63,985 nt of DNA from JAJYVT01 sp027339205 (GTDB taxonomy: Bacteria; Actinomycetota; Acidimicrobiia; Acidimicrobiales; RAAP-2): positions 1-63,985 of the forward strand of contig DAHWOV010000031.1 in the NCBI GenBank assembly GCA_027339205.1, in the 5' to 3' direction. The first letter of the stretch is position 1; each line of letters starts with the position of its first letter. Below the pieces are notes generated by a model. It did no database searches. It was not told where the DNA came from and saw nothing but the letters and a program-made list of their open reading frames with translations. Shown one piece after another: positions 9,155-17,803 of the stretch. Both the position numbers and the translations under genes were made by a program.

Positions 9155-9870
9155 AGATGCTCTTCGCGGCGACGGTGCCCGACATGATCACCTTCATCGT
9201 CTGCGCGGTGATCGTCCTCTCAGGGGCCATCGGGGTGATCACCTCGCGCAACGCAGTGCATGCCGCGCTGTCGCTCGTCATGACCCTCTTCGGCGTCGCA
9301 GTGCTCTTCATCGAGCAACACGCCTACTTCCTGGCAGCAGTGCAGGTGATCGTCTACGCAGGTGCCATCGTGGTGCTCTTCCTCTTCGTCATCATGTTCC
9401 TCGGCGTGGACCGCCAAGAAGACGTCCGCTTCGAGCCACTGAAGGGCCAGCGCCCCCTTGCGCTCGTGCTGATGGCGATCTCGCTCTCCGGCGTGCTCGC
9501 GCTCGCGGCGACGGCGAACTGGGTCACCGGTGCGCACCGTGTCACCGGCGGGCTGACTGCGGGGCACCACACCGACACCTTCCTCCTCGGCAGGTCGATC
9601 TTCACCACCTACCTCTGGGCCTTCGAGATCACCGCAGGGCTCCTCGTGATCGCTGTGGTCGGCGCGGTCGTGCTCGCCCGTCGACCCTCCGACGTCCACG
9701 ACCAGGATGCCGGCGCTCTCGAGCCCTCGGCCGGCGCGCCCGAGCCCTCGGACAGCGCGCTCGAGCCCTCGGCTGGCGCGCCCGAGCGCTCGGCCAGCGT
9801 GCCGGAGCCCTCGATGGGCGCTCCCGAGCCCTCGGCAGATGCCCTCGGGCGCGCGGAGGTGAAGCGGTGA
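9151..9870 (+). CDS. nuoJ: NADH-quinone oxidoreductase subunit J
   Basis: This is a small multi-pass subunit of the membrane arm of complex I, 239 residues. The membrane part (about residues 10-185) contains RNAVHAALSLVMTLFGVAVL and YAGAIVVLFLFVIMFLG, which match the NuoJ core including the distorted helix region. After the last membrane helix there is a hydrophilic tail of about 50 residues made of a degenerate seven-residue repeat (GALEPSA, GAPEPSD, SALEPSA and similar). The tail is not part of the family fold. The ATG overlaps nuoI (ATGA) and the end overlaps nuoK (GTGA). Confidence 0.94.
   Translation: MKMLFAATVPDMITFIVCAVIVLSGAIGVITSRNAVHAALSLVMTLFGVAVLFIEQHAYFLAAVQVIVYAGAIVVLFLFVIMFLGVDRQEDVRFEPLKGQRPLALVLMAISLSGVLALAATANWVTGAHRVTGGLTAGHHTDTFLLGRSIFTTYLWAFEITAGLLVIAVVGAVVLARRPSDVHDQDAGALEPSAGAPEPSDSALEPSAGAPERSASVPEPSMGAPEPSADALGRAEVKR
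9712..9843 (+). repeat. Degenerate 21-bp repeat coding for the NuoJ tail
   Basis: About six copies of a 21-base unit encode residues 188-231 of NuoJ as seven-residue steps such as GALEPSA, GAPEPSD, SALEPSA, GAPERSA, SVPEPSM and GAPEPSA. The copies have diverged, so the array is not recent, but the period is clear and codon-aligned. Confidence 0.85.
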
Positions 9871-10172
9871 GCATCGGCCCCGCCTGGTACCTGGCACTCG
9901 CCGCCGTGCTGTTCGCGCTCGGCGCGATCGGGGTGATGATCCGCCGCAACGTCCTCGTCATGTTCATGTGCATCGAGTTGATGCTCAACGCCGCCAACCT
10001 GACCTTCGTGACGTTCTCACGGGTGCTCGGCGACATCGGCGGCCAGTCGCTCGTCTTCTTCGTGCTCGTCGTCGCGGCAGCGGAGGTGGTCGTGGGGCTC
10101 GGCATCGTCGTCGCGATCTTCCGACGACGCGCGGCGACGACCGCAGACGACCTCCATGGGATGAAGGGCTGA
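9867..10172 (+). CDS. nuoK: NADH-quinone oxidoreductase subunit K
   Basis: This is the three-helix membrane subunit of complex I, 101 residues, the normal family length. It has the conserved MIRRNVLVMFMCIELMLNAA segment with the membrane Glu implicated in proton transfer, and a second Glu in the third helix (AAAEVVVGLGI). The GTG start overlaps nuoJ. Four bases separate its stop from the nuoL start. Confidence 0.95.
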   Translation: MSIGPAWYLALAAVLFALGAIGVMIRRNVLVMFMCIELMLNAANLTFVTFSRVLGDIGGQSLVFFVLVVAAAEVVVGLGIVVAIFRRRAATTADDLHGMKG

Positions 10173-10176
10173 GCCG

Positions 10177-12105
10177 GTGCTGCACGCCGTGTTCTTGATG
10201 CCGCTGTTCCCGCTCGCAGGGTTCGTGGTGCTGCTCGCCTTTGGACGGCGCATCGGCGAGCCCGTCGCCGGCTGGCTCGGAACGGGCGCCGTCGGCGCGG
10301 CCTTCGTCTCGGCGTGCGTGACCCTTGCGGGCTTGGCCAACCAGCCTGCTGGCGCGCGACAGCTGACCTGCTCGGACAGCTGCACGCCGGGCGCTGGCAG
10401 CCATTCGTTCTTCACGTGGATCCCGGTCGCCGGGTTGCACGTGAAGGTGGCGATCCTGCTCGATCCGCTGTCGATGACCATGTGCATGTTCGTCACCGGC
10501 GTGAGCATGGTCATCCACCTGTACTCGATCGGGTACATGAAGAGCGACCGGGACTTCACGAAGTTCTTCGTCTACATGAACGCGTTCGTGTTCTCGATGC
10601 TCGTCCTCGTCATGGCCGACAACCTCCTGGTCACGTTCGTCGGCTGGGAGGGCGTGGGCGTCTGCTCGTACTGGCTCATCTCCTTCTGGTTCCACCGGGA
10701 CTCCGCCGCGTCGGCGGGCAAGAAGGCGTTCATCTACAACCGGGTGGGGGACGCCGGCTTCCTGCTCGCGATGTTCCTCATCTTCTCCAAGACCGGCACT
10801 CTCACCTACTTGACGGTCTTCGCCCACCGCCACCTCCTGGTCGGGGGCGGAACCATGACCGCTGCCGTGCTCTTGCTCTTCCTCGCGGCGACCGGCAAAT
10901 CCGCGCAGATCCCCCTGTTCAACTGGCTGCCGGACGCGATGGAGGGCCCGACCCCGGTCTCCGCGCTCATCCACGCGGCAACGATGGTCACCGCAGGCGT
11001 CTATCTCTTGTGCCGGATCAACCCGCTCCTTGCGCTGAGCCCTGACGCGATGTGGGTCGTCGCAGCGATCGGCGGGGCGACGGCCTTCGTCGCGGCGACG
11101 ATCGCCTGTGCGCAGCAGGACATCAAGAAGGCACTCGCCTTCTCGACGGTCTCCCAGATCGGCTACATGGTCCTCGCCGTGGGGACGGGTGCCTACGTCG
11201 CCGCGATCTTCCTCATGGTCTGCCATGCCTTCTACAAGGGCCTCCTCTTCCTCGGCGCAGGGTCCGTGATCCACGGGCTCGAGGACGAGCAGGACATGAA
11301 ACGGATGGGAGGGCTGCGCCGGGTGATGCCATGGACGTTCGTCACGTTCCTCACCGCGTGGCTCGCGCTTGCGGCGATCCCCCCGTTTGCGGGCTTCTGG
11401 GCCAAGGGCGACATCCTGACGAACGTCTACGGCAAGACGCTGGTCCTGTACGCCCTGGGGCTGCTCACCGCCTTCTTCACCTCGTACTACATGAGCCGGA
11501 TCTTCTTCCTCACCTTCCTCGGGCGGGCTCGATGGTCCGAGGAGGCGGCCGACGGCCGCCCGCCCCACCGCCGCCCGCACGAGTCGCCCTGGGTCATGCG
11601 CGCCCCGCTCGTCGTGCTCTCCTTCTTCGCCGTCTTCGCCGGCGCCGTGAACCTCCCATGGGTCCACGTCGGCACCCTCGGCCAGTGGCTCGGACCGGTC
11701 TTCGGCAGCCGGCTCTTCCATGCCCACCAGAGCGCCGCCGAGCAGGCGGGCCTCGCGATCGCCGACGCCGTCATCGCGATCGCCGCCGCCTACGCAGCGT
11801 GGCGCCTGTGGCGGCGGACCGCGGACCGCCCCGCGCTCGAACCGGCCTTCCTGCAGCGCGTCTGGTACTGGGACGACTTCTACGACTCGCTCATCGGCAG
11901 ACCCGGCCAGGCGATGGCCAGGGCGTACGCGGTCGTCGTCGACGGAGAGCTCATCGACGGAGCGGTCAACGGCATGGGACGGCTCGTGCGGCTGACCGGC
12001 CGAGGCGTCCGGCGCATCCAGACCGGTTTCGTTCGCAACTACGTGCTCGGGATCGCGCTCGGCATGGCCGCGATCCTGGCCTTCATGCTGTCGAGGACGT
12101 GGTAG
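10177..12105 (+). CDS. nuoL: NADH-quinone oxidoreductase subunit L
   Basis: This is the distal antiporter-like proton-pumping subunit of complex I, 642 residues. It contains VGWEGVGVCSYWLISFW, the key Glu/Lys motif region (TGKSAQIPLFNWLPDAMEGP), and the ALIHAATMVTAGVYLL and CAQQDIKKALAFSTVSQIGY segments of the Mrp/Nuo family. The C-terminal part holds the long lateral helix and last membrane helix; VWYWDDFYDSLIG is typical of the end. The start is GTG. An overlapping ATG/GTG arrangement is absent here; the gap to nuoM is 2 bases. Confidence 0.95.
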   Translation: MLHAVFLMPLFPLAGFVVLLAFGRRIGEPVAGWLGTGAVGAAFVSACVTLAGLANQPAGARQLTCSDSCTPGAGSHSFFTWIPVAGLHVKVAILLDPLSMTMCMFVTGVSMVIHLYSIGYMKSDRDFTKFFVYMNAFVFSMLVLVMADNLLVTFVGWEGVGVCSYWLISFWFHRDSAASAGKKAFIYNRVGDAGFLLAMFLIFSKTGTLTYLTVFAHRHLLVGGGTMTAAVLLLFLAATGKSAQIPLFNWLPDAMEGPTPVSALIHAATMVTAGVYLLCRINPLLALSPDAMWVVAAIGGATAFVAATIACAQQDIKKALAFSTVSQIGYMVLAVGTGAYVAAIFLMVCHAFYKGLLFLGAGSVIHGLEDEQDMKRMGGLRRVMPWTFVTFLTAWLALAAIPPFAGFWAKGDILTNVYGKTLVLYALGLLTAFFTSYYMSRIFFLTFLGRARWSEEAADGRPPHRRPHESPWVMRAPLVVLSFFAVFAGAVNLPWVHVGTLGQWLGPVFGSRLFHAHQSAAEQAGLAIADAVIAIAAAYAAWRLWRRTADRPALEPAFLQRVWYWDDFYDSLIGRPGQAMARAYAVVVDGELIDGAVNGMGRLVRLTGRGVRRIQTGFVRNYVLGIALGMAAILAFMLSRTW

Positions 12106-12107
12106 TC

Positions 12108-13685
12108 GTGAGCGGCGCCACTCACGCCTTCCCCTTCCTCACCGTGCTGGTCCTCCTCCCCGCAGGAGGAGGGCTCGCGGTCGCGCTGGCCGGGTCGCGG
12201 CGCTCCCTGCCACGGATCGCCGTCGAGTGGTTCGGGATCGGGGTCTCGCTGGCCACGCTCGCGATCGCGATCGCGATCGCCGCTCTGTTCGCGACGACCA
12301 CGGGCGGCTTCCAGTTCGTGTCGGACCACTCATGGGCCAACGGCCTGGGCGTGCATTGGGAGCTCGGCGTCGACGGGATCTCGCTCTTCCTCGTGCTGCT
12401 GGCGGCCGTCCTCTTCCCCATCGCGCTTGCCGGTGCGCGGACGCACAACGACGCGACGAGCTTCGTGGCGTGGATGCTCCTCCTCGAGTCCGCGTGCCTC
12501 GGCAGCTTCGTCTCGATCGACCTGATCCTCTTCTTCTTCTTCTTCGAGCTCACGCTCGTCCCGTCGTACTTCATCATCGCCGGCTGGGGTTACACGCGCC
12601 GGGCGTACGCAGCGATCAAGTTCTTCGTCTACACGTTCCTCGGATCGGCGTTCCTCCTCGTGGGGATCCTCGTGGTCGCTTTCGCCCACGAGCACCAGAC
12701 CGGCGTTCTCACCTTCTCGCTGCCGGCGCTGGAGCACACCCACTTCTCGAGCGCGGGCGGGATCCTCCTCTTCCTCTCCTTCACCGCGGCGTTCGCCGTC
12801 AAGGCGCCCCTCTTCCCGTTCCACACCTGGTCACCGGACGCATACGCCGAGGCACCGACCGGAGGTTCGATGGTCATCGCCGCGGTCCTCGCGAAGCTCG
12901 GGACGTACGGCATCTTCCAGTTCGACCTCCGCCTGTTCCCGCAGGCGTCGGTCGACCTCGCACCGCTGCTCCTCACGATGGCAGTCGTCGGGATCCTCTA
13001 CGGCGCGATCGTCGCGTGCGCGCAGCGCGACCTGAAGCGCCTGGTCGCCTATTCCTCGCTCGCCCAGATGGGGTTCGTCGCGCTCGGGATATTCGCCTTC
13101 ACGACCGAGGGTCTGACCGGCGGTGTGCTCCTGATGCTGAACCACGGCCTGATCACGGCTGCGCTCTTCCTCCTCATCGGTTGGATCTACGAGCGCCGCC
13201 AGACCTGGCAGGTGACCGAGCTGCGCGGCCTGCAGGCACCCGCACCGGTGATGGCCGGCGTGTTCACCGTCGCGATGCTCGCCTCGATCGGTCTCCCGGG
13301 TCTGAACGGGTTCGTGAGCGAGTTCCTCATCCTCTCGGGAACCTTCCTCACCCACCGGTGGTGGGCGGTCGTGGCGACCGCAGGGGTGGTGCTCGCCGCG
13401 CTCTACCTGCTGTGGGCCTACCAGCAGGTGTTCCATGGCAAGGTCGACCTTGCCAACTCGAGGACGCGCGACCTGAGCTGGGCCGAACGTGTCGTGATCG
13501 CCCCGCTGATCATCGTGATCGTCTTCCTCGGCATCTACCCCAAGCCGGTCCTCGACCGGATCACCCCGACCGTGAACAGCCTCGTGGCGCAGGTGGACGC
13601 CGCGACCCACACCCATCAGCCGGCGTTCGCCCGCCGCGGCGTCGCAGCGACCCGGTCCGTGCCGGCGAAAAGAGCTTCTACATGA
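12108..13685 (+). CDS. nuoM: NADH-quinone oxidoreductase subunit M
   Basis: This is the second antiporter-like proton-pumping subunit, 525 residues. Motifs seen are FFFFELTLVPSYFIIAGWGY, the proton-channel segment KAPLFPFHTWSPDAYAEAPT, and CAQRDLKRLVAYSSLAQMGF. It is a multi-pass membrane protein of usual family length. The start was set at GTG 12108 just after the nuoL stop. A second in-frame GTG at 12099 inside nuoL would add three residues. It ends in an ATGA overlap with nuoN. Confidence 0.93.
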   Translation: MSGATHAFPFLTVLVLLPAGGGLAVALAGSRRSLPRIAVEWFGIGVSLATLAIAIAIAALFATTTGGFQFVSDHSWANGLGVHWELGVDGISLFLVLLAAVLFPIALAGARTHNDATSFVAWMLLLESACLGSFVSIDLILFFFFFELTLVPSYFIIAGWGYTRRAYAAIKFFVYTFLGSAFLLVGILVVAFAHEHQTGVLTFSLPALEHTHFSSAGGILLFLSFTAAFAVKAPLFPFHTWSPDAYAEAPTGGSMVIAAVLAKLGTYGIFQFDLRLFPQASVDLAPLLLTMAVVGILYGAIVACAQRDLKRLVAYSSLAQMGFVALGIFAFTTEGLTGGVLLMLNHGLITAALFLLIGWIYERRQTWQVTELRGLQAPAPVMAGVFTVAMLASIGLPGLNGFVSEFLILSGTFLTHRWWAVVATAGVVLAALYLLWAYQQVFHGKVDLANSRTRDLSWAERVVIAPLIIVIVFLGIYPKPVLDRITPTVNSLVAQVDAATHTHQPAFARRGVAATRSVPAKRAST

Positions 13686-15571
13686 GCGCTCCGATCCACG
13701 GCACGGGCCCGGGCGTCGCTCGGCACTTCGCGGTGCTCCTCGCGCACTCGGGGGCGGCACACGCGGCCGGTTCGGTCCGGATCGCCACGCCGCACATCCG
13801 CTACGAGGCGATCTTGCCGGAGATCGTCATGCTCGGCGGGGCGGTGCTGCTCCTCGCTGCGAGCTCGCTCGTCGAGCGCCAACTGCGCGCGCGGGCGGCG
13901 ACGGTCGGCACGCTCGCGATCTCTGCGGGCGCCCTCGGGGTCTCCCTGTGGCAGTGGGCGGACGTCACCGCGAGCGGCCCGTTTACCGCCATCGACCACG
14001 CTGTCGTCGCCGACGGCTTCAGCGCGCTCATCAACGTCCTCGTGTCGTGCGCCATGTTCCTCACGGCGCTGGTCGCCGACGGCTACCTGCGCCGCGAGCG
14101 GGTCGAGGGCGCGGAGATGCACGTGCTCGCGATGGTCTCCGCCTCCGGGGCGATGATCATGGGCTCGGCGAACGATCTGATCGTCGTCTTCCTCGGACTC
14201 GAGATCCTCTCGATCGCCCTCTACGTGCTCGCCGCCTTCAACCACCGGCGAGCTGCATCCGGGGAGGCTGCGCTCAAGTACTTCATCCTCGGCTCGTTCT
14301 CCTCGGCCGTGTTCGTCTACGGCATCGCCCTCGTCTACGGCGCGACCGGCACGGCGAACCTCGCGCAGATCGCCGGGTTCCTCTCGAAGAACGTCCTCGC
14401 CTCCGATGGGCTCCTCCTCGCCGGGATGTCCCTCCTTCTCGTGGGCTTCGCCTTCAAGGTGGCCGCGGTCCCCTTCCACATGTGGACGCCCGACGTGTAC
14501 CAGGGCGCCCCCTCGCCGGTGACCGGGTTCATGGCCGCGGTCTCCAAGGCCGGCGCGTTCGCCGCCTTCCTCCGCGTGTTCCTCTCCTCCTTCGGTCTGC
14601 TCAGGACGGATTGGCAGCCACTCATCTACGGCATCGCGGTCGTGACCCTGCTGCTCGGCGCGGCCCTGGCGATCGTCCAGCGCGACGTGAAGCGCATGCT
14701 CGCCTACTCGTCGATCAACCATGCCGGCTTCATCCTGCTCGGGCTCGAGGCCGCCACCGCGCGCGGCGTGAGCGCCTCTTTGTACTACTTGTTCGCGTAC
14801 ATGTTCATGGTGCTCGGGAGCTTCGCCGTCGTCACGGTCCTCGGCAGGACCGGGGACGCGGCGCACGACATCGCCTCCTACCGTGGGCTGGCGCGCCGAC
14901 AGCCCGTCCTCGCGCTCGCGTTCGCGGTGCTGCTGCTCGCGCAAGCCGGCGCGCCGTTCACCACGGGGCTGTGGGCGAAGCTCCAGGTCGTCCTCGCCGC
15001 GGTCGACCACGCCGTGCCGCTCGCAGTGATCGCGATGATCTCGGCAGCCGTTGCAGCCTTCTTCTACCTGCGCGTCGCCGTGCTCATGTACACGCCGCTC
15101 CCGGCCGCCGGCGCCGTCCCGGGCGTCGAGGTGCCCGCCGAGGAGCCGGTCGCGCTCGGGGGGATCGGCGCAGCCGTCGAGGTCGACCGGACGGAGCTCG
15201 AGCCGCAGGTGGTGCCTGGAGACGGCCGCCGCCCCGCTAGTCGCGTCCCTGCGCGTCCCGTCTGGACAGGCGCCGACGTGAACGCGGCCGCGCTCGACCG
15301 GATGAACGCCGCGCTGCTCTTGGACGAGGACCCGATGACGCTCTCGCTCGCAGGCGGCGGGCCGGGCGGTCCGCTCCAGCTCGACGCGCTGGCGAGCGGC
15401 CAAACCGAGACGGCGGACGACGTGGACGTCCGCTCAGCGCAACCGGTGCGGGTTCCTCCGCTCAGCGCGCTCGCGATCGCCCTGTGCGTCGGGGTGACCG
15501 TGGTGCTGGGCTTCTGGCCCGGACCGCTCACGTCCTTCGCCCACCACGCCGCGCTGCTCCACCTCCCCTGA
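13682..15571 (+). CDS. nuoN: NADH-quinone oxidoreductase subunit N
   Basis: This is the third antiporter-like membrane subunit, 629 residues, longer than the usual 480-500. The core has FLGLEILSIALYVLAAFN, the proton-channel segment KVAAVPFHMWTPDVYQGAPS, and VQRDVKRMLAYSSINHAGF. The extra length is a hydrophilic insertion of roughly 115 residues (about 470-588). It lies between the penultimate and last membrane segments and is rich in Ala, Gly, Asp and Pro. The ATG overlaps the nuoM stop. It is the last nuo gene; the next gene starts 10 bases on. Confidence 0.93.
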   Translation: MSAPIHGTGPGVARHFAVLLAHSGAAHAAGSVRIATPHIRYEAILPEIVMLGGAVLLLAASSLVERQLRARAATVGTLAISAGALGVSLWQWADVTASGPFTAIDHAVVADGFSALINVLVSCAMFLTALVADGYLRRERVEGAEMHVLAMVSASGAMIMGSANDLIVVFLGLEILSIALYVLAAFNHRRAASGEAALKYFILGSFSSAVFVYGIALVYGATGTANLAQIAGFLSKNVLASDGLLLAGMSLLLVGFAFKVAAVPFHMWTPDVYQGAPSPVTGFMAAVSKAGAFAAFLRVFLSSFGLLRTDWQPLIYGIAVVTLLLGAALAIVQRDVKRMLAYSSINHAGFILLGLEAATARGVSASLYYLFAYMFMVLGSFAVVTVLGRTGDAAHDIASYRGLARRQPVLALAFAVLLLAQAGAPFTTGLWAKLQVVLAAVDHAVPLAVIAMISAAVAAFFYLRVAVLMYTPLPAAGAVPGVEVPAEEPVALGGIGAAVEVDRTELEPQVVPGDGRRPASRVPARPVWTGADVNAAALDRMNAALLLDEDPMTLSLAGGGPGGPLQLDALASGQTETADDVDVRSAQPVRVPPLSALAIALCVGVTVVLGFWPGPLTSFAHHAALLHLP

Positions 15572-15581
15572 GCGGGTAGAC

Positions 15582-16067
15582 GTGGCGACGCCGGACAACT
15601 GGCGCTGGCACCAAGCGCCGGTCCCTCCGTGCGAGGCCGTGATCTTCGACATCGACGGGGTCCTGTCCAACGCGACCAGCCGGCAGCATTTCCTCGAGCG
15701 AGGAAGGCGCGACTGGACGGCGTTCTTCGAGGCCTGCGGCGACGACCCTTTGATCGGGGAGGTCGCGCAGCTGCTCGAGCTGCTCGACGCCAAGCTCGCC
15801 GTCGTCCTGCTCACGGGGAGGCCGATCCGGGTCCAACCCCAGACGCTGGCGTGGCTGGACCGCTACGGACTCCGCTGGGACCTGCTGGTGATGCGCGACC
15901 GAGGCGAGCGGGCCAGGGTCACGGACTACAAGCGCCGGGTGGTCGGCGAGCTGCGCGCCTACGGCTTCGACCTGCGCCTCGCCCTCGAGGACGATCCCAT
16001 GAACCACGCGATGTTCGTGGAAGAAGGCGTCGCCTGCGTGTACATCCACAGCGGCTACTACGAGTGA
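15582..16067 (+). CDS. HAD-family phosphatase, small
   Basis: This is a haloacid-dehalogenase-superfamily protein of 161 residues. Motif I is FDIDGVLSN near residue 21, motif II is LLTGRP near residue 78, a motif III Lys is present in YKRR, and motif IV is LEDDPMN. The layout (short, no large cap domain) resembles the phosphatase domains of polynucleotide kinase-phosphatase relatives and acid-phosphatase-like HADs. The substrate cannot be read from the sequence. The GTG start lies 10 bases after nuoN, so the gene is probably the last of the nuo transcript. Its 3' end overlaps the convergent lnt gene by 10 bases. Confidence 0.8.
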   Translation: MATPDNWRWHQAPVPPCEAVIFDIDGVLSNATSRQHFLERGRRDWTAFFEACGDDPLIGEVAQLLELLDAKLAVVLLTGRPIRVQPQTLAWLDRYGLRWDLLVMRDRGERARVTDYKRRVVGELRAYGFDLRLALEDDPMNHAMFVEEGVACVYIHSGYYE

Positions 16068-17749
16068 CGCCACATGGCCGAAGCGCGCGCCCCGGGCCCC
16101 TTCCAGCTCCTGCCTGCGTGCGCCACGCGCTGGGACCGCGATCCCTCTCCCCGGGAGCCGGACGCCGCGAGGAGCAGCCCCCCCACGAGGCAAAGTCCCG
16201 CGAGGACCAGGATCGGGAGGTCGCCGAAGCGCTCGTACAGCGTCCGGCCCGCGCGCAGGTCCACCGTCGCCCGAAGCACCTCGCGGCGGCCGAGTGGGGT
16301 GCGCGCCAAGACCTTGCCGTCGGCGGCGACCACGGTCGAGTAGCCGGCGGGTGCCACCTGGACGAGGTCGCGCCCCTCTTCGACGGCCTGCAGCCGGTCC
16401 GCGGCGACCTCCAGGCTCGGCACCTGGCTCGTCGAGTACGACGAGGTGTTGGTCGGAACGACGAGCAGCTGCGCGCCCGCTCGCGTCGCAGAGCGTCCTC
16501 TTGTGGCGAAGAACACCTCGAAGGAGACCATGAGGCCGAGACGTCCCGCTCGGGTCGTGAGCTCACCGGTGCCGTGGCCGGGGATGGCGTCGAGCGGCAC
16601 CGCCGAGAGGTTCGCGAGGTGCGAGAAGAATCCGCGGTCGGGCACGTACTCGCCGAAGGGCACACGGTGCACCTTCTCGTACGTGCCCACGATGCGGCCG
16701 TCGGGCCCCCAGGCGACGACCTCGTTGCGGAAGGACGTCGCGGAGACCGTCTCGGTCACGCCGGCGAGCACGGTGGAACCGAGCCGGTGGGCGAGGGACG
16801 ACAGGTAGGCGGCGGCCGAGGTGCCGGCGAGGTGGCGCCCGACACGAACCACGTCTTCGGGCCAGACCACGAGCGCAGGGGGGTCCGGTGCGCTCGCCAA
16901 CCACCTCGAGGCGGCGACCTGGGCGGCGAGCACCGTGCGTGGGGGGACCTCGAACTGGCTGACCCCGCGCCGTCCGCCGCCCTGGACCAGCGCCACGGTG
17001 AGCCTGCCCACGTCCGGACCGCCGCGCGGCGCGAGGGCGGCCCCGGCGCCGACCACGGCGACGCGGAGGACCGACGCCGCTCCGAGAGATGCCGACACCG
17101 CTCCGAGAGATGCCGACACCGGCTGCGACGATCCTGTCGCCCCACCGGCTTGCCGCCGGCCGCCACGATGGCGGGGGTCGAGCACCCATGGAGAACCCCG
17201 GGCACCTCGGCGCCAAGCCTGCGAAGCCGAGCGTGCGAGCTCGGCGAGCCCCGCGCCCCCGAGCCAGACCAGCGCCGTGAGGAGGAGGGGCCCGCCGAGG
17301 CGCGCTGCGCCGAGGAGCGGACCCCCCGCCTGCCCGAGGAACAGGCCCCCGAGGGGCAGCCCGCCGAACGGCCAGGAGATCCGGAGCGCCTCGGCGAGCG
17401 TGAACGCGCCGACGAAGGCGGGCACCCGCCACCGTGCCGGCGGGACCACCACCGCGGCGAGCCCCATCGACAGCGCCTCGACCGCCATGAGCACCGCCGC
17501 CCCGTACCAATTGAACGCGGCAGCCCACCACAGGCCGGGGACGAAGCATCCGAGCCCGGCCGCCCAGCCTGCAGCGAGACGCAGGTGCCACGGGAGCCCG
17601 CGCAGACGCCAGTAGACGACGGCGGCACCCAGGAACGCAAGCGGCCACCATCCCCACGGCGGCAGGGAGAAGGCCAGCAGCAGCCCCCCGGCGAGCGACG
17701 GCGCGACTGCGCGGCCGAAGCGCGACAGCACGGCCGTCCATGCTGCCAT
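16058..17749 (-). CDS. lnt: Apolipoprotein N-acyltransferase homologue with Ser in place of the catalytic Cys
   Basis: This is a 563-residue membrane protein with the Lnt layout: several N-terminal membrane helices, then a periplasmic carbon-nitrogen hydrolase domain. Lnt adds the third acyl chain to lipoproteins. The hydrolase triad of this family is Glu-Lys-Cys. Here E298 (VVWPED) and K359 (YEKVHRVPFGEYVP) are present. The position of the nucleophilic Cys reads VSFEVFF, with S409 (codon TCC). Activity as a standard N-acyltransferase is therefore doubtful; loss of function or a changed reaction are both possible. A 21-bp in-frame duplication sits in the linker. GGAG precedes the ATG. The gene lies 54 bases after hemY and is probably cotranscribed with it. 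Confidence 0.85.
   Translation of the reverse strand: MAAWTAVLSRFGRAVAPSLAGGLLLAFSLPPWGWWPLAFLGAAVVYWRLRGLPWHLRLAAGWAAGLGCFVPGLWWAAAFNWYGAAVLMAVEALSMGLAAVVVPPARWRVPAFVGAFTLAEALRISWPFGGLPLGGLFLGQAGGPLLGAARLGGPLLLTALVWLGGAGLAELARSASQAWRRGARGSPWVLDPRHRGGRRQAGGATGSSQPVSASLGAVSASLGAASVLRVAVVGAGAALAPRGGPDVGRLTVALVQGGGRRGVSQFEVPPRTVLAAQVAASRWLASAPDPPALVVWPEDVVRVGRHLAGTSAAAYLSSLAHRLGSTVLAGVTETVSATSFRNEVVAWGPDGRIVGTYEKVHRVPFGEYVPDRGFFSHLANLSAVPLDAIPGHGTGELTTRAGRLGLMVSFEVFFATRGRSATRAGAQLLVVPTNTSSYSTSQVPSLEVAADRLQAVEEGRDLVQVAPAGYSTVVAADGKVLARTPLGRREVLRATVDLRAGRTLYERFGDLPILVLAGLCLVGGLLLAASGSRGEGSRSQRVAHAGRSWKGPGARASAMWRHS
17078..17119 (-). repeat. Perfect 21-bp tandem duplication inside lnt
   Basis: Two identical 21-base units (17078-17098, 17099-17119) encode the seven-residue step VSASLGA twice, in the linker between the membrane part and the hydrolase domain. 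A third, partial copy (SVL) follows. Exact identity suggests a recent duplication. Confidence 0.9.
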
Positions 17750-17803
17750 GGACTCCGCGGTACGCAGCGCCGCGCGGGTGCAGGTTGAGGAGACGCTCTC
17801 GGC

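Noticed and set aside
9985..11727. Long open frame on the minus strand opposite nuoL, about 580 codons
   Set aside because: It lies wholly opposite a strong membrane-protein gene, has a His/Asp/Glu/Arg-rich composition typical of antisense frames in G+C-rich DNA and no recognisable domain.
12227..13681. Upstream open extension of the nuoN frame through nuoM
   Set aside because: The residues are Arg-rich and non-homologous; the conserved NuoN start is the ATG overlapping the nuoM stop.
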